Assembly: GCA_037355855.1 (NCBI GenBank)
Contig: CM074759.1
Location: forward strand, 992,001-1,056,000
Direction: 5' to 3'
Length of the DNA stretch: 64,000 bases
DNA from: Pseudo-nitzschia pungens
Lineage: Eukaryota > Bacillariophyta > Bacillariophyceae > Bacillariales > Bacillariaceae
The notes under the pieces were generated by a model. The model was given only the letters and a program-made list of their open reading frames with translations. It was not told the DNA's origin and did no database searches. This document shows, in pieces, positions 1 through 10,771 of the stretch. Both the position numbers and the translations under genes were made by a program. Position 1 is the stretch's first letter. Each line of letters begins with the position of its first letter.

Positions 1-925
1 GTGGGTGGAAGTATTTGCTGTTTGTCGAAACCGGCGCCCTCCCCTCCGATCTTTTTGTTCCTGAGGGGATGGGTATCCAAGGATTCCCATTGGGGAGTGA
101 TGCCCTGCTGTTCCAGGTCGTCGCTGACCCGATGATATTCTTCGTAGTATTCGTTCATATTGACCGGATTGTCGGAATACAAGTGCCCGATGGTGAGCGG
201 GGGGTAATCTTCCTGCTCGGCGGTGTCTTCGTCGCTGAATTCGATGTCGCCACCGCATTTCTTCTTCTGTTTGCTCGGGATCGTGACTATCCGGGTGGCC
301 TCGTAGGGGTAATACATCAGGGGTCTTCCCTCTCCGTCGATGCCCGCGAACATGCTGGACTTGGCAATGTTCGAACGCATCGAAACCATGCTCGAATCCG
401 CGATGGATCCGTAGTTGCTTCCCCCGCCGATGCTGTAGTAGCTGCTGGAAGAATTGGCGCGGCGGTGGCGCGGCGCCCCCGCCCCCGCCAGGGGGTTTCC
501 GCCGCTGAAGCTGCGCGCCCGGTTGTGCCCGGCGCCGGTGGGGGGCAGGAATTCGCCGCTGTTGGCCCGGCGATGCAAGCGGTTGATTCGGAGGAGGGGG
601 TTGTCCGAGTGGGTGCGGCGGTGGTCCTTGCCTCCTCCTCCTCCTCCCTTGCCGGCGAATTTCGGCCACTCTCCGGGATTCCCTCCCCGGCCAGCGGCTT
701 GCGGCTGGTTCGGTGGTCTCCCGGACGGTGGGAGGCGGCGTACGGGAACGTCGTAGATTTTGGGCGACGTGCTCAGGCTTCCGTAGTTGTCGGGCTGCGA
801 TTCCTTTCCGGCGGGACTATTGAAAATATCGTTCAGGGGTGGAAGAGCTCCGGATCCCGAGCTGGAATGAGAGGGTCGATTTGCGGCCGGAACGCTGTTG
901 CTTGCTCCCGGTCCCGGCTTCTGTC

Positions 926-971
<46 letters not shown>

Positions 972-1463
972 AGGTGGAGGATATGCCATCTGCATTGGAT
1001 AGGGGTATTGTGGCATGGCACCACCCGGCGGAGGCGCAAAAGGGTAATAGAAAGGGGGTTGTGGTCCAGCCCCTCCCGCTCCTCCAGCGGTTACGACCTG
1101 TGGCGGTGGTTGATTGGGTGAGTGGATGATGATCGGACTCTGGGGCTGTTGCGGCGGGGGTAGAAATTGTCCCGGGGGAGGTATGTAATACCCCGATCCG
1201 TCGTAAATGGGAGGGGGAGGCATGCCGGAAGGGTCTTGATAGATCGAACCACCACCCGTGGCTCCGTATTGCTGCTGGGGCATTCTGCCCAGGGAAGTCG
1301 GGGGCGATGATCGCATGGCATCCATTGAATTGCTGGAGCGGGGCCGTGGCAGTGGAACCGCATTGCCCATCTGCTGCTGATTTTGCTGCTGCTGGGTTTG
1401 CTGCAGCAAAGGCACAGACTCGCCGGGTGCATGTTTTTTCTTGTCGCGATCGATCGATGCCAT
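1..1463 (-). CDS. Gln/Pro-rich low-complexity protein, 3' part beyond the window
   Basis: An open frame begins at the ATG at 1463 (protein start MASIDRDKKKHAPGES) and runs without a stop to base 1, so about 487 residues are visible and the C-terminus lies outside the window. The N-terminal half is rich in Gln and Pro: poly-Q tracts near residues 21-33 and 165-180, and PPPP/YPYP segments between. The middle carries basic Ser/Arg/His/Gly-rich stretches. The last visible part is more ordered and acidic, with DEDTAEQEDYPPLTIGHLY and NEYYEEYHRVSDDLEQQ, and may precede a folded or membrane domain outside the window. No family was recognised. The composition suggests a disordered cytosolic or nuclear region. 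The opposite strand also has a long open frame here, but the Q/P/G-rich compositional logic and the clean start favour the minus strand. Confidence 0.72.
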
Positions 1464-2824
1464 TGTCTGCGTCGTAAGTTACCGTATGCTACAAGATGAC
1501 GATTGCGCTTTCTCTCGTCTGGAGAAGATAATGATGGTGAGACGACGTTGCAAAATTTGCTTTCTCGACAACAAAGTACAGGTAACCTTATGATATGGTG
1601 GAACGGGAAGCAATTGTGAGTGACTTCGCATCGAACCGATAGTGGTTGCCCCGGTTTCGAGCTCGAAGCGAATTGCAATAATATCTTACCCCCCGAAGTA
1701 ATTACTACGTACTAATTACCCGGAAGATTTAAAGCCGGATCAAGTCCGGGAGGTGCGCAGATACGAACGGAAAACGGCATTTTACGCGTCAACGCATGAT
1801 CCATTCATTCGGACGAAGTTCGATGATGTGTGGATGAATGAATGAATGAATTACCGTAGTACTAAGGTTACGTACCGTAAGTTACCGTACGGTAAGGTGA
1901 CAACTTCTCGTTTCGAATCAGAATTTAAATTTTTAGTCGAATTGATCTCGATATCTTCGATCGGTGACATCGGAAAAACTTGTGTTCGAACAAGTCAACT
2001 TTGGTCCGGTTTCTGATCTCAATTTGTTCCATTTTGATTGGGCCAAAGATGACCATGTTCCCGAAGATTGAACGATTTTGAGAATACGTACCGGTAGTAA
2101 CCCTTAAGGTTACTTCGTACTTCGTAATAATTATTGCTTCGTTCGAAGTATTATTGTTACGTAACCTTAAGATTATTGTTACAAGCAATGATGTACGAAG
2201 TATTTACTACATGTCTCATAACCTTAACGACGCACCCCGTAGCCACTCTCTACGAGACAAAAATTTCGTCGTTGTGACGTCGAGGGGGGACATCGTCGGT
2301 CTAATTCAATTTTCTTTTTTTAACGTTAAGTCCAAAAGCTTTTAATGGGATCAACCAATCAATTCATTCAATATTCCTTCGCCACCTCAGTTTTTGATGA
2401 AGTTCATCGTCATCCATGCTACTACTGAAATGGGCATCCTCGTTGTGTGCACCCGTAACGCCACCCCGTAACGCATCGTTGGTGGTTGGTTTCCCGGGTT
2501 TCTTAATACTACGAGGTAATTTCTTACGTGTCTCTTTCTACAGTACGGTACGGGAGCTACCGTTCGAAAGGACTTCCCGCGAGGAAATTTGAAACGGCGA
2601 ATCCAATGTTTGCCGACCAAAATAGAGGAAGAAAGACAATTTCGTTAGATAAATTTACCAGGACCTGCGGCGAGAATCTCACTAATTTCTTATCCAAATT
2701 TCCGATTGAAATTACACAACCAAAATCCCTTTTGTGTGGAAGTCCCACATCTTGACGAAATACAAGTTTTGTAAAAGTCGTCGGTTTTTCCGTAGCTTAC
2801 TTTACATCAAAGAGAAACAATACG
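1464..2824. other. Intergenic region with GGTTAC/TTACCGTA word clusters
   Basis: No convincing gene. Clusters of short, mutually complementary words (GGTTAC, TTACCGTA, ACGGTAAGG, ACGAAGTA) lie around 1855-1905 and 2085-2225. A GAAT-type microsatellite occurs near 1830-1850. The last 70 bases presumably hold the promoter and 5' UTR of the gene starting at 2825. Confidence 0.6.
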
Positions 2825-3847
2825 ATGGCTCCACTATGCATCGAAGAAGAAAACGGTTTTTACTGCAGCGAGGAAGAATCGTCGACCACGTCCACGGGTA
2901 CCAGCAGCACCTCGTCTCTATCGTCCGGTTCCAGCGATGAATCGTCGGCTTCGCCGTTGAAAACACCGCTCGCCAGGCGCTCCGTATCGTTCTCTGCCGG
3001 AGCAGCCGTTCATCTAGGAGCCGTAATGAACGTCGAAGATTACAGCGATGCCGAAAAGATTGAATGCTGGTACCAGGCGGACGAGATGCGAGAGATCCGA
3101 AAGGATGTGAAAGACACGATAGCCCTCATGAACCAGAACCTGGCGATCGACCAGGCGCTCGTCGATGTCACCATGACTACCCGTGGACTCGAGGGAAAAA
3201 CCAGGGCGGGAAAACGGTATCGCAGAGAGGTTCGTCTCGCATCGCTCGCAGCGGTGTTCGACGAACAAACGCTGCAAGAAATGGACGGCGTTACGGATCC
3301 CGTAATGATCGCCATGGCCTACACCGAACACGCGCAGCCCATGCAGGTGGCGGCATTCGAACGTGCCTCGGTTTTCCAGATGGAGGCGGACGAAATTTAC
3401 AAGGCAAGCCTCGACGTGCTCGACTATTCGCGCGACGAATTCGATAAAACTCTGGCTCCGGTGGAAACCACCGAGAGCAACGAAGGCGTCGAAGCTCCCG
3501 TGGAAACCACAAAGTCTGACTGCGACGAGAGTCAGCCGGCACAACCGGTCGAGAAACTCTTGGAGATTGAAGAGACCGTCGAGAAAGATGACGATGCATC
3601 CACCATTGTCGCTGACCAAAAGAACGCCCGAGACGATGTCTCCTCAACCGAAGAAACAGTGAAGAACTGCGACAACCAAAATTTTGAACAGAACAACGAT
3701 TCTCACCCAGAACCCGAACACAGCACAAACCTTCATCCATACAACATCGGAGCGATGCGAATCCGTGACAGATTCGCGTGCTTTCTTCCGGGATCCAACA
3801 GCAGGAGAAACGCTCTGATGGGCACACTCCGAGTAGTTCAGGTCTGA
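2825..3847 (+). CDS. Diatom-family hypothetical protein with DYSDAEK/WYQADE motif
   Basis: Intronless 340-residue protein. Residues 1-55 are an acidic Ser/Thr-rich leader. Around residue 70 comes the block VMNVEDYSDAEKIECWYQ, followed by a helical region with TRGLEGKTRAGKRYRREVR and later DEQTLQEMDGVTDPVMIAMAY. From memory this order of motifs (DYS..E...WY, then RGLE..T, then R.....AV..EQ..Q) is typical of a large lineage-specific family found repeatedly in diatom genomes, with no assigned function. The C-terminal third is acidic and low complexity (repeated PVETT units at residues ~213-232) and is probably disordered. The start is the first ATG and has an AC/GA-rich context. No signal peptide is seen, so a cytosolic or nuclear location is likely. 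Function is unknown. Confidence 0.85.
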   Translation: MAPLCIEEENGFYCSEEESSTTSTGTSSTSSLSSGSSDESSASPLKTPLARRSVSFSAGAAVHLGAVMNVEDYSDAEKIECWYQADEMREIRKDVKDTIALMNQNLAIDQALVDVTMTTRGLEGKTRAGKRYRREVRLASLAAVFDEQTLQEMDGVTDPVMIAMAYTEHAQPMQVAAFERASVFQMEADEIYKASLDVLDYSRDEFDKTLAPVETTESNEGVEAPVETTKSDCDESQPAQPVEKLLEIEETVEKDDDASTIVADQKNARDDVSSTEETVKNCDNQNFEQNNDSHPEPEHSTNLHPYNIGAMRIRDRFACFLPGSNSRRNALMGTLRVVQV

Positions 3848-4927
3848 GATTAAGTTCCAGATTTTGCTTCTTTGTTGGTCGATGGAATGATGGATGAAAC
3901 ATAGACACAATAGAAACGCTATAGCTACTTTAAAAAATAATAATAGAAGAAACTAAGAAAGGAAAAAACATTATCTGGCGGGCTCTTTAGCCACTACGCT
4001 ATTTCACAACTTGATGCGTCCTATCCACCAAAATGCCGTTCACTGTGAATGAAATCACTTTTTTCGTGCAAGTTACAATTTAAAGCTAGTACTTTCTAGA
4101 GTAAGGTTACGGTAAGGGCAAGTGAGGTTAAAAGAAACTCAATAGCTACACTTCAAATTGAGCGTAAGTCCCTGCTAGGGGAAGTAATTTCAATGATCAT
4201 GATCGTACCGTAACTCTACTTGTCTTTCATCTGCAGCATTCTCAATGTAACGAAGCCAATAAGATGTCATTTCTATCACCCAAAAAGTGGTAAACGACAA
4301 AACGACTGTAAAGTACGAGTACTAGTTGTGCAACTAAGCCTTACTCGTAAGATCTTACCCGTTGTTGCGTGTTGCGCGTGTGTATGCGGAGTTTTTCGTG
4401 TACGAAATACAAAGTAAGTTACGAAGCAACCTAACGTAAGGTTTTTACCGTAGTTCGTACGAAGTACGAAGTAAAAGTTTTCCGGGGGCTTATTTTCGAA
4501 GAATTTGTGCACGGACCAATTCGGCTAGAAAAAGTAACTTACAAGATACGAATGCAAGTGGCATTATTTGGGTAATTTACTATGATGGTTCATACGATAC
4601 CAACGTGATTTACCCTTAAATACTTTTATCGATGATCACGAGTCATCCTGCCCTTTTAAAGGTCACATGCAACGGATTGCGGAAGCCCTTTCGTTACCGT
4701 TACAATTCGTGCGGAACATGTATCGCTGATTTCAAGTTTTCTTGAATTTCAAGTTGGAATTTTGATTCATGATGTGATAGCACATGAACAACGAATGCTC
4801 ACACAATGTTACTCTGCCTCCCGAATGGAAGATTGAGTTAGTCAAGTTAACCCAAATCATACGGGAACCGAAAACGTACATCTATCGTCTTCTACTGAAT
4901 ACCAAAACCTTCTGTCTGTAGACAAAA
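3848..4927. other. Intergenic region, repeat words only
   Basis: No gene seen. It is AT-rich, with GTAAGGTTACGGTAAGG-type words near 4095-4130 and an ACGAAGTA/AACGTAAGG cluster around 4405-4475. The sequence just before 4928 should carry the promoter and leader of the downstream gene. Confidence 0.55.
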
Positions 4928-5920
4928 ATGGGTCCCCTTCAAGACGTATCGAACTCCACACCGAGTGCACCGAAACAAGAGGCACTGACGAAGAAGAAGA
5001 GCAAGAAGAAGTCGAAAAAGAACAAAGAAGTTCTTTCGATTGAAGCCAGGATTCTCGAACGGTTGACTCAAGCGGTGGAAGATGCGACACCCCAAGCGAA
5101 TAGAAGTCCCGAACTCGTTCCTTTGACAGTGGAATGGGAAGCTACAAAGAAGAAATTGCGTTTGCTTGTCTCACTGACAAAAGAATACGCCGAACACACG
5201 CGAACGATGAATGAATCGAGGTCCAAACTAGTGAGTCATATGGCGTTGCTCTCCGAGAACTCGCCCATCTTTGAAAGCGTAGGGGAGAATACGCTAAATG
5301 GGAAGTCGATGAGAGCACTGGCATCTATCCGTGAAGATCCTGAAGTCGGAAAAAAGACGACAATAACTCAGATGATTGAATCGTCAAATGACTCCGTGCA
5401 CAGTGTGGGGAGCTTGCAGCAGATGGCATCGGCGCAAGCTCTTATCCAGAATCGGGACTTCCGAGCGTATGTGATTGATTATGCCACAGAATGGGAAAGG
5501 GCCGTTTCAAAAAAAGTCGAAAGTGAGTTGAAGAAGGTTCGTGCACTACAAGCGACACGATCTCACTACGAGAGCAAGGTTGAGAAATTGCGACAGTGTG
5601 CGGAAGAGCTGGAAACGAAAGGTAAAAAGAACCCCCCAACGCAAGTCGAAAAACTGTCACGCAATGAAACCAAGCTTTTGGAAGCCTTCGAATGTCATGA
5701 AAAAGAAGCAGGGCGCCTCTGCGTTCTGATCGAACAGGCAACATCGGATGGTTGGAAAGATCTGTATCACCTGATGAAGTATTATTGCAAATGGGAATCG
5801 TTCAGGGTAGAACAGGAGAGTGAAATATTCTCTGAACACCTCCCAGCTGCTCTTGAATCGATGAAAGCAGCCTATAAGGAACATCAAACTATTTTGTCGT
5901 CGGAAAAGACCCAAGAATAA
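4928..5920 (+). CDS. Coiled-coil protein, BAR-domain-like
   Basis: Intronless 330-residue protein. After a Lys-rich segment (KKKSKKKSKKNKE, residues ~22-34) it is almost entirely charged amphipathic helix. The C-terminal half has the rhythm of BAR/F-BAR-like helical bundles: a basic helix (SKKVESELKKVRALQATRSH), a helix with KLSRNETKLLEAFECHEKEA, then LCVLIEQATSDGWKDLYHLM and a final helix with KWESFRVEQESEIF. BAR proteins bind curved membranes, which would suggest a role in trafficking or cell shape, but this is inferred from helix pattern and not from a diagnostic motif. No signal peptide or membrane segment. Alternative: a generic coiled-coil protein. Confidence 0.75.
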   Translation: MGPLQDVSNSTPSAPKQEALTKKKSKKKSKKNKEVLSIEARILERLTQAVEDATPQANRSPELVPLTVEWEATKKKLRLLVSLTKEYAEHTRTMNESRSKLVSHMALLSENSPIFESVGENTLNGKSMRALASIREDPEVGKKTTITQMIESSNDSVHSVGSLQQMASAQALIQNRDFRAYVIDYATEWERAVSKKVESELKKVRALQATRSHYESKVEKLRQCAEELETKGKKNPPTQVEKLSRNETKLLEAFECHEKEAGRLCVLIEQATSDGWKDLYHLMKYYCKWESFRVEQESEIFSEHLPAALESMKAAYKEHQTILSSEKTQE

Positions 5921-7589
5921 GACTCCTTCTCGTAGTTGCCGCAATGATGTTTGACTTTGCAACGTCATATGCTTCCGACCAGTCTATCGACATCCATTTC
6001 CGCTGTTCTCGCTCCCTGCTATTCTCATTCAGCAACAGATGCAAAATCAATCCCTGAGCTTGAAATGAAAATATTGTGAGAAAGGTACATAAATCACTCG
6101 ACTGGTTGAAATGGTGTGCTGCGGCATCAAATTGCTTTGAGATCTATTATATTGAATACCATAATTTATAAATTTGCCATCTCTCGAGACAACGTTACAT
6201 GGAGACTGTGAGTACTGCAGTCCAAACAGAAGAAGATACTATCATCACAAAAATAACATGATCATGATATTGACACTGGCATTTTGTATCAACATCTAGA
6301 TTGACATGGCTCGTTTAGAGATAGGGGGTGGTACCCTGGCTGGCATGTTTGTTAATGATAGTGTGATTATCAACAACACAAAACTACATGGTTTTGTTTG
6401 TTGGTGAAGAATGCGCCAAAAACTGTTGAGTGAGTAAGGAATTACTTTTTGCAAGCCGGGTGCCCTTTTCATGTGTGCCGTCTTGATATGCCCACACACC
6501 AACCAGTCCCTCTTCTTGTTTCTCGGTGCGGGGTTTTCTCCGTGAATAAAGTTCTTGTTGATTGATTGAATACTATCATTATTTCAAAATACAAGAATGA
6601 AGCACCGATACTTCAGCAGTTATATACTAGTACTAATGGTAGTCCAATACTTTCTCATTACGTAGAATTTGTTGAAAGATGTGTGGCTTTTGGAAAACTC
6701 GGAACACACGACGATTCTTTGGGCATGAATCTCTACTTTTCTTCCCTGAGGCAACATCACCATACTAGTAGTAGTACACCATGATACCAGCACTAGTAGT
6801 ATTGTTGTTATACTACAGTTGCTGGTGGTGTGGGAATCAATCGCCAACAACTGCTGTAGTACTGCTGGTGCTACTATTACTAGTAGTAGTACTACTAGTA
6901 GTAAGAACCATATCCACACTTGGAATAAACATGCCTGTTGGCCTTGCCATTTTTGTTTTAGGCCTGCTACTGCTTCAGGCGGGAAAGCTCTAATCAACAT
7001 AACTGCTTTTACGGTATGCTTTACGAGTTAACGGCAGGTTACAGTACCAGAAGTAGGCTTACCGGTACTGATACCAGATATGGTGTACAAATCGTACAAT
7101 ACTCGAATGAAAGATACAGTAACCTTAATCTGACACAGAACGAATCATCAATCAATCAACTTCTGTTATCATTATTGGGGACAACCTAAGTTCTTCCTTG
7201 ATGTTTTCATTGAACACGATCTTCAAATCTTTGATTTTTTACAGTTTTTAGTTGCGTGTATGCAAAATGCGTTACACGCACTCGTAATTATTCTTTGACG
7301 ATTGATTGGTGAAAATATTATGAAATCAACGACGCCCAACGGAGAGGAACTTTTTTTGTATAAACCTATGGGACGCCTCTCTATTTCTGGCATCCGCACT
7401 TCAACAGACGAATCTGTTTCGTTGTGTTGCCAATCAATAGTCGCTTGGAAAACTAGGATCAATCTCTGGTTCCGGAGGGTGCTTAAAGAGTAAGGTTACG
7501 GTACCTACCTCGTGGAATAGCCACTCCGAGTAGTTTCGGTAGAGATCAAATTTCGATCAGATCAAACATATCACATCAACAAGGACAAG
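5921..7589. other. Intergenic region with imperfect hairpin and CTAGTAG words
   Basis: No convincing gene in 1.7 kb. Around 6775-6905 there is an imperfect inverted repeat built from CTACAGTTGCTGG / CAACTGCTGTAG and CTAGTAGTA words. A GTAAGGTTACGGTACC word sits at about 7491-7503, shortly before the parvulin gene. Short frames here are low complexity and have no family signature. Confidence 0.55.
6780..6903. repeat. Imperfect inverted repeat rich in CTAGTAG/TACTAC
   Basis: The left part (TACTACAGTTGCTGG near 6821) is nearly the reverse complement of the right part (AACAACTGCTGTAGTA near 6847). It is surrounded by ACTAGTAGTA and TACTACTAGTAG microsatellite-like words. The arrangement could fold into a hairpin. 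Similar CTAGTAG words recur near 24.9-25.3 kb and 40.6 kb. Confidence 0.5.
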
Positions 7590-8138
7590 ATGAGACCCCT
7601 TACCATCGCAACCATTTTGTTCCATGCGACATTGCTTCTGATACTTCAGATTCCCAATGCCAGTTCTTTCCAATATCCTCGGAGCTTCAATCCGAACCAA
7701 CGATCGAATGGATCCTCGCAGTACACAAAGGAGCGCGACAATGTAGGCATTTCCACTGCTTATCCAACCCTTGGATACGATCGTTCGATCCAGCTCTCGG
7801 CTGGATTTTTGGACGACCTCCAGGGATTCTTCAAAAAGTTTACGACTCGCGCGAGTGCATCCCACATTCTCATCAAGGGAGGAGCCGAGGCCGCCAACAA
7901 ACTAGAGGATCTCAAGGCCGAGATTGGAGATTCTCCGGTGGCCTTTGCCAAGGCCGCGGCTCAGTACAGCGCATGCCCTTCGGGCAGCAGCGGGGGAGAT
8001 TTGGGGTCGTTTGGACCGGGAGCGATGGTCAAGGAATTCGATCAGGTTGTATTCAACGAGTCGATCGGGGTAGTTCACGGTCCCATCAAGACCCAGTTTG
8101 GGTATCATCTGATATACATTCGAGACAGAACGGAATAG
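7590..8138 (+). CDS. Parvulin-type peptidyl-prolyl cis-trans isomerase, plastid-targeted
   Basis: A 182-residue protein with a hydrophobic signal (residues 1-26, ending NASSFQYP, resembling the ASAF-type cleavage motif of diatom plastid preproteins), a ~60-residue transit-like segment and a C-terminal PpiC/parvulin domain. Parvulin signatures are ASHILIK (about 89-95), the segment FAKAAAQYSACPSGSSGGDL (about 118-137), GSFGPGAMVKEFDQVVF, and a C-terminal FGYHLIYI with the conserved His. Parvulins catalyse cis-trans isomerisation of X-Pro bonds during protein folding. Single-domain plastid versions are known in algae and plants. Location in the plastid stroma is inferred from the N-terminus. 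The gene is intronless and convergent with the LRR gene downstream (177 bp apart). Confidence 0.92.
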   Translation: MRPLTIATILFHATLLLILQIPNASSFQYPRSFNPNQRSNGSSQYTKERDNVGISTAYPTLGYDRSIQLSAGFLDDLQGFFKKFTTRASASHILIKGGAEAANKLEDLKAEIGDSPVAFAKAAAQYSACPSGSSGGDLGSFGPGAMVKEFDQVVFNESIGVVHGPIKTQFGYHLIYIRDRTE

Positions 8139-8315
8139 ACGAATCAACCTAATGGGAAGAATCCATCCATAAAACCTATCATCGAATAACGGACGACAAG
8201 CATGGGGGGATGGGAAAAGTAGTACAGTATGATATGTCGCCATTTTGTCCAGTTGTTCACTTAGTGTTGCATTTGAGTATTTTACATGGGGTTTCGTTAG
8301 GTTTGGTTGGAATCG

Positions 8316-10034
8316 TCATTTTGCCGCCGCAAAGAGCTCGGAAAGGGCTGGTCCGTTGCGCACCAGGTAGTATACAGCCGTCGCATCCTTTCGGATCGGC
8401 AAGAAACCCCCTTCTGATGTTTCGTACGCTCTTTGCAGCACGAGTGGCCACATCGCAAGCGGGAGATTCGTTTGGAATGCTTCGGTTTGCGCATCGTTGT
8501 TTCTCCTCGTGGATCGATCCCGACCCGCGGGCCTGGGCATTGGCGTTCCCTCCACAAAAACACGACCACCACGGTTGATTCGCAGCAGGCGTTCTATTGG
8601 AGCGTCCCATTGTTCCCAGTGTGGCGTCAACGAGCATAAGACGGGAAAATAGTGCAACAAGAGTGCTTCGAACGCATGCTCTTCGGCGGTCTTCTGCTTC
8701 AGAATTGGATTGTGCTGTAGATTCAGAGTGCGAAGCGAGTGATAGCGGGAGGCTGTCCTAGAATGATTTTCTCTATCGTTGCTGCTGATGCTGCTCTTGG
8801 ATTGCCTAGTATGGATCTCGCCTTGGTTGATCGGCCTCAAGTCGTCATTCGAAACACCGAGGGGAAACTCACGATCGCGTTCGTTTTCATCGTACGGCTC
8901 CAGCAACCATTGGAGGCTCCGAATGTGGTTTCCCGAAACGTCGAGGCTGGTTAAGTGGGGATGAAACGGCAGCACAACTCCTCGCAACAATCGGTCCAAT
9001 CCTCGGTCGGTCATTCCCGAGTGGGTCCACGACAGTCGTTTCAAACAAGAACTGGTGGTAGTGGTAATAGTGCCGCCAATCGAGACTGGTTTTCTCTCGC
9101 GGTCGTTCCCAACGCCATCGCCATCGCCATTGCTATCAACTGAACCCTTGTCACGGAATCCTGCCGCAGTTTTCCATGGAGACAAAAACTGCAAAATGGA
9201 ATCCAACAGATCGTTTGGCAAGCAGGAAAATCGGACGACCTGCAGTTGCGATGTTCCACAATATTCCTCCGAAGCTTCCATTGCACCAGCAGTGTTCATT
9301 GCTTTTGTTGCATTGCCATTGTTTCGAGCAATTTCAGTGGAAGTTCCTGAGTGGAAAGTAGTGCTGCTCCTCTTAGTGGAAATCATCCATTTCACCCATT
9401 GGACCGATTCCGCATTCCAGACTCCGTCATTGATTTCGAGTGTTGTGAGATGAGGCAATCGACAGACTCCAGTGCAATAGCAATTGCCTTCATTATTATC
9501 AGAGATGCTTTCACCCCGAGTGTTGGTGGTAACACCAAAGCCTCCGGGGACCGAGCACTGCAAGAGTTGTTCTTGCCGTCGTGCCATGTGGTTTCCGTGA
9601 CAAAAATGCAGCTCTAGGCAGGTCAGATTGGGAAGATCGTTCAGTGCCGATGAAATGGACCGGCAACGATGGAGCACGAGTTTGTGAAGCTTGTCGAGTT
9701 TGCCCACGGACTCTGACAAATCCCAGAATGACACAAGAGCGTCGTTGTTTTCGTCGTTGTTGTTGGTTGCATTGTTTCCATTGTTTCGAAGCCTGCGTCT
9801 GTTTCGTCGCTGTTGCTGCTGCTGTTGTTGGTATCGAAAACTCGATCGATCCTTCGTTCCGAGTGTCAATTCCACAACGTTTCCATGCATGTCGATCTTC
9901 ACCTTTGACGACAGCACCAAATCGACGTTGCGATCAAGGACGGGTCCGTGTCCAGCGGAACGCAGAAGTGAAACCACCACATCTCGGTCAGACTCGTTGG
10001 CCATTGTCGACCACGTTGCTTTCCGCTTCCACAT
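8316..10034 (-). CDS. Leucine-rich-repeat protein
   Basis: Starting at the first in-frame ATG (10034; another at 10004) the product has 572 residues. Irregular leucine-rich repeats are visible, such as LHKLVLHRCRSISSAL, LPNLTCLELHFCHGNHM, LPHLTTLEIND, LKRLSWTHSGMTDRGL, HLTSLDVSGNHIRSLQWLL and SLRTLNLQHNPIL. Gln/Asn-rich and Gly/Asp-rich insertions interrupt them, as is common in diatom LRR proteins. The conserved-looking C-terminus (ALLLHYFPVLCSLTPHWEQW, MWPLVLQRAY, YYLVRNGPAL) caps the repeat. LRR proteins act as protein-binding scaffolds, and no partner can be deduced. No signal peptide or transmembrane segment, so probably cytosolic or nuclear. No F-box was identified with confidence. Confidence 0.85.
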   Translation of the reverse strand: MWKRKATWSTMANESDRDVVVSLLRSAGHGPVLDRNVDLVLSSKVKIDMHGNVVELTLGTKDRSSFRYQQQQQQQRRNRRRLRNNGNNATNNNDENNDALVSFWDLSESVGKLDKLHKLVLHRCRSISSALNDLPNLTCLELHFCHGNHMARRQEQLLQCSVPGGFGVTTNTRGESISDNNEGNCYCTGVCRLPHLTTLEINDGVWNAESVQWVKWMISTKRSSTTFHSGTSTEIARNNGNATKAMNTAGAMEASEEYCGTSQLQVVRFSCLPNDLLDSILQFLSPWKTAAGFRDKGSVDSNGDGDGVGNDRERKPVSIGGTITTTTSSCLKRLSWTHSGMTDRGLDRLLRGVVLPFHPHLTSLDVSGNHIRSLQWLLEPYDENERDREFPLGVSNDDLRPINQGEIHTRQSKSSISSNDRENHSRTASRYHSLRTLNLQHNPILKQKTAEEHAFEALLLHYFPVLCSLTPHWEQWDAPIERLLRINRGGRVFVEGTPMPRPAGRDRSTRRNNDAQTEAFQTNLPLAMWPLVLQRAYETSEGGFLPIRKDATAVYYLVRNGPALSELFAAAK

Positions 10035-10771
10035 CGTAGATGAGTTCTGTCGGTTTGATGATCGATTTGTTCGTTTGTTGCAGCTGTGAGTGCACAACTA
10101 CGTACTGGTCATGTGTTTCTGCTGGTTCGATAGGAGATTATGATGTTATTGTTCCGAACTGTGAACAGTTGAAACTGAAACATACGGTATTGCGAAGTAC
10201 AACATTCAACTTCGGAATTCTAAATTTTCATACCGGTATTCATACGCTTGTATGGAATTGTTGACTCGTGCAACCATTCTAATCACAAAGTTAGGGAGGT
10301 AAAGCGCCAAACGTAACGCTTCGCGATACCCGCTTTGTAACGTTTGTAACTGTAGAATTCTTGCGCAACGGAATGAATGAATAAGATTTTAATCAGACCT
10401 GCACGTGAGATAATCTGTTTGTTTTTAGTTTGATGTCTTTCTGTCGGAGATTCGGAACATACCGGTATCTGTTGAAACCATTCCTCAAAATTACTGATAC
10501 CGTAATCTTACAACAGAATCCAGAATCCCCATCGGATGTCACTCAGTCCTCAGCCCCCATTGAGTTCAGTACTTTGTTATGGGTTGTGGAGAGCTGATAT
10601 GGAATGGATAGTACGCGTTCTGGATATCTTACTCTGTCTGGGATCTGGAACCCAGCCGATAAAAGACAACTGCAAAAACGATATGCAATCGCCCATTCAT
10701 CGGATGATGAATATATTATCACAGTCAGAGAAAAATCCAATCACAGGAAACCGTCAGTACAGAGATCGAGA
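10035..10771. other. Intergenic region between divergent genes
   Basis: Lies between the divergently transcribed LRR gene and the plastid membrane-protein gene and presumably holds both promoters. ACCGGTA words occur near 10231 and 10461, with TACCGTAATC near 10499. An in-frame extension of the downstream gene to 10604 exists but would place a signal peptide internally, so I treat it as a leader. Confidence 0.5.

Noticed and set aside
15..1121. Plus-strand frame of 368 codons
   Set aside because: Antisense shadow of the Q/P/G-rich minus-strand gene; Leu/Val homopolymers arise from reading CAG/CCA repeats in reverse.
7302..7493. 63-codon plus-strand frame before the parvulin gene
   Set aside because: No homology signature, no intron signals linking it to the parvulin gene, composition like the intergenic DNA.
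10604..10771. N-terminal extension of the plastid membrane protein
   Set aside because: It would bury a textbook signal peptide 56 residues inside; taken as leader sequence.
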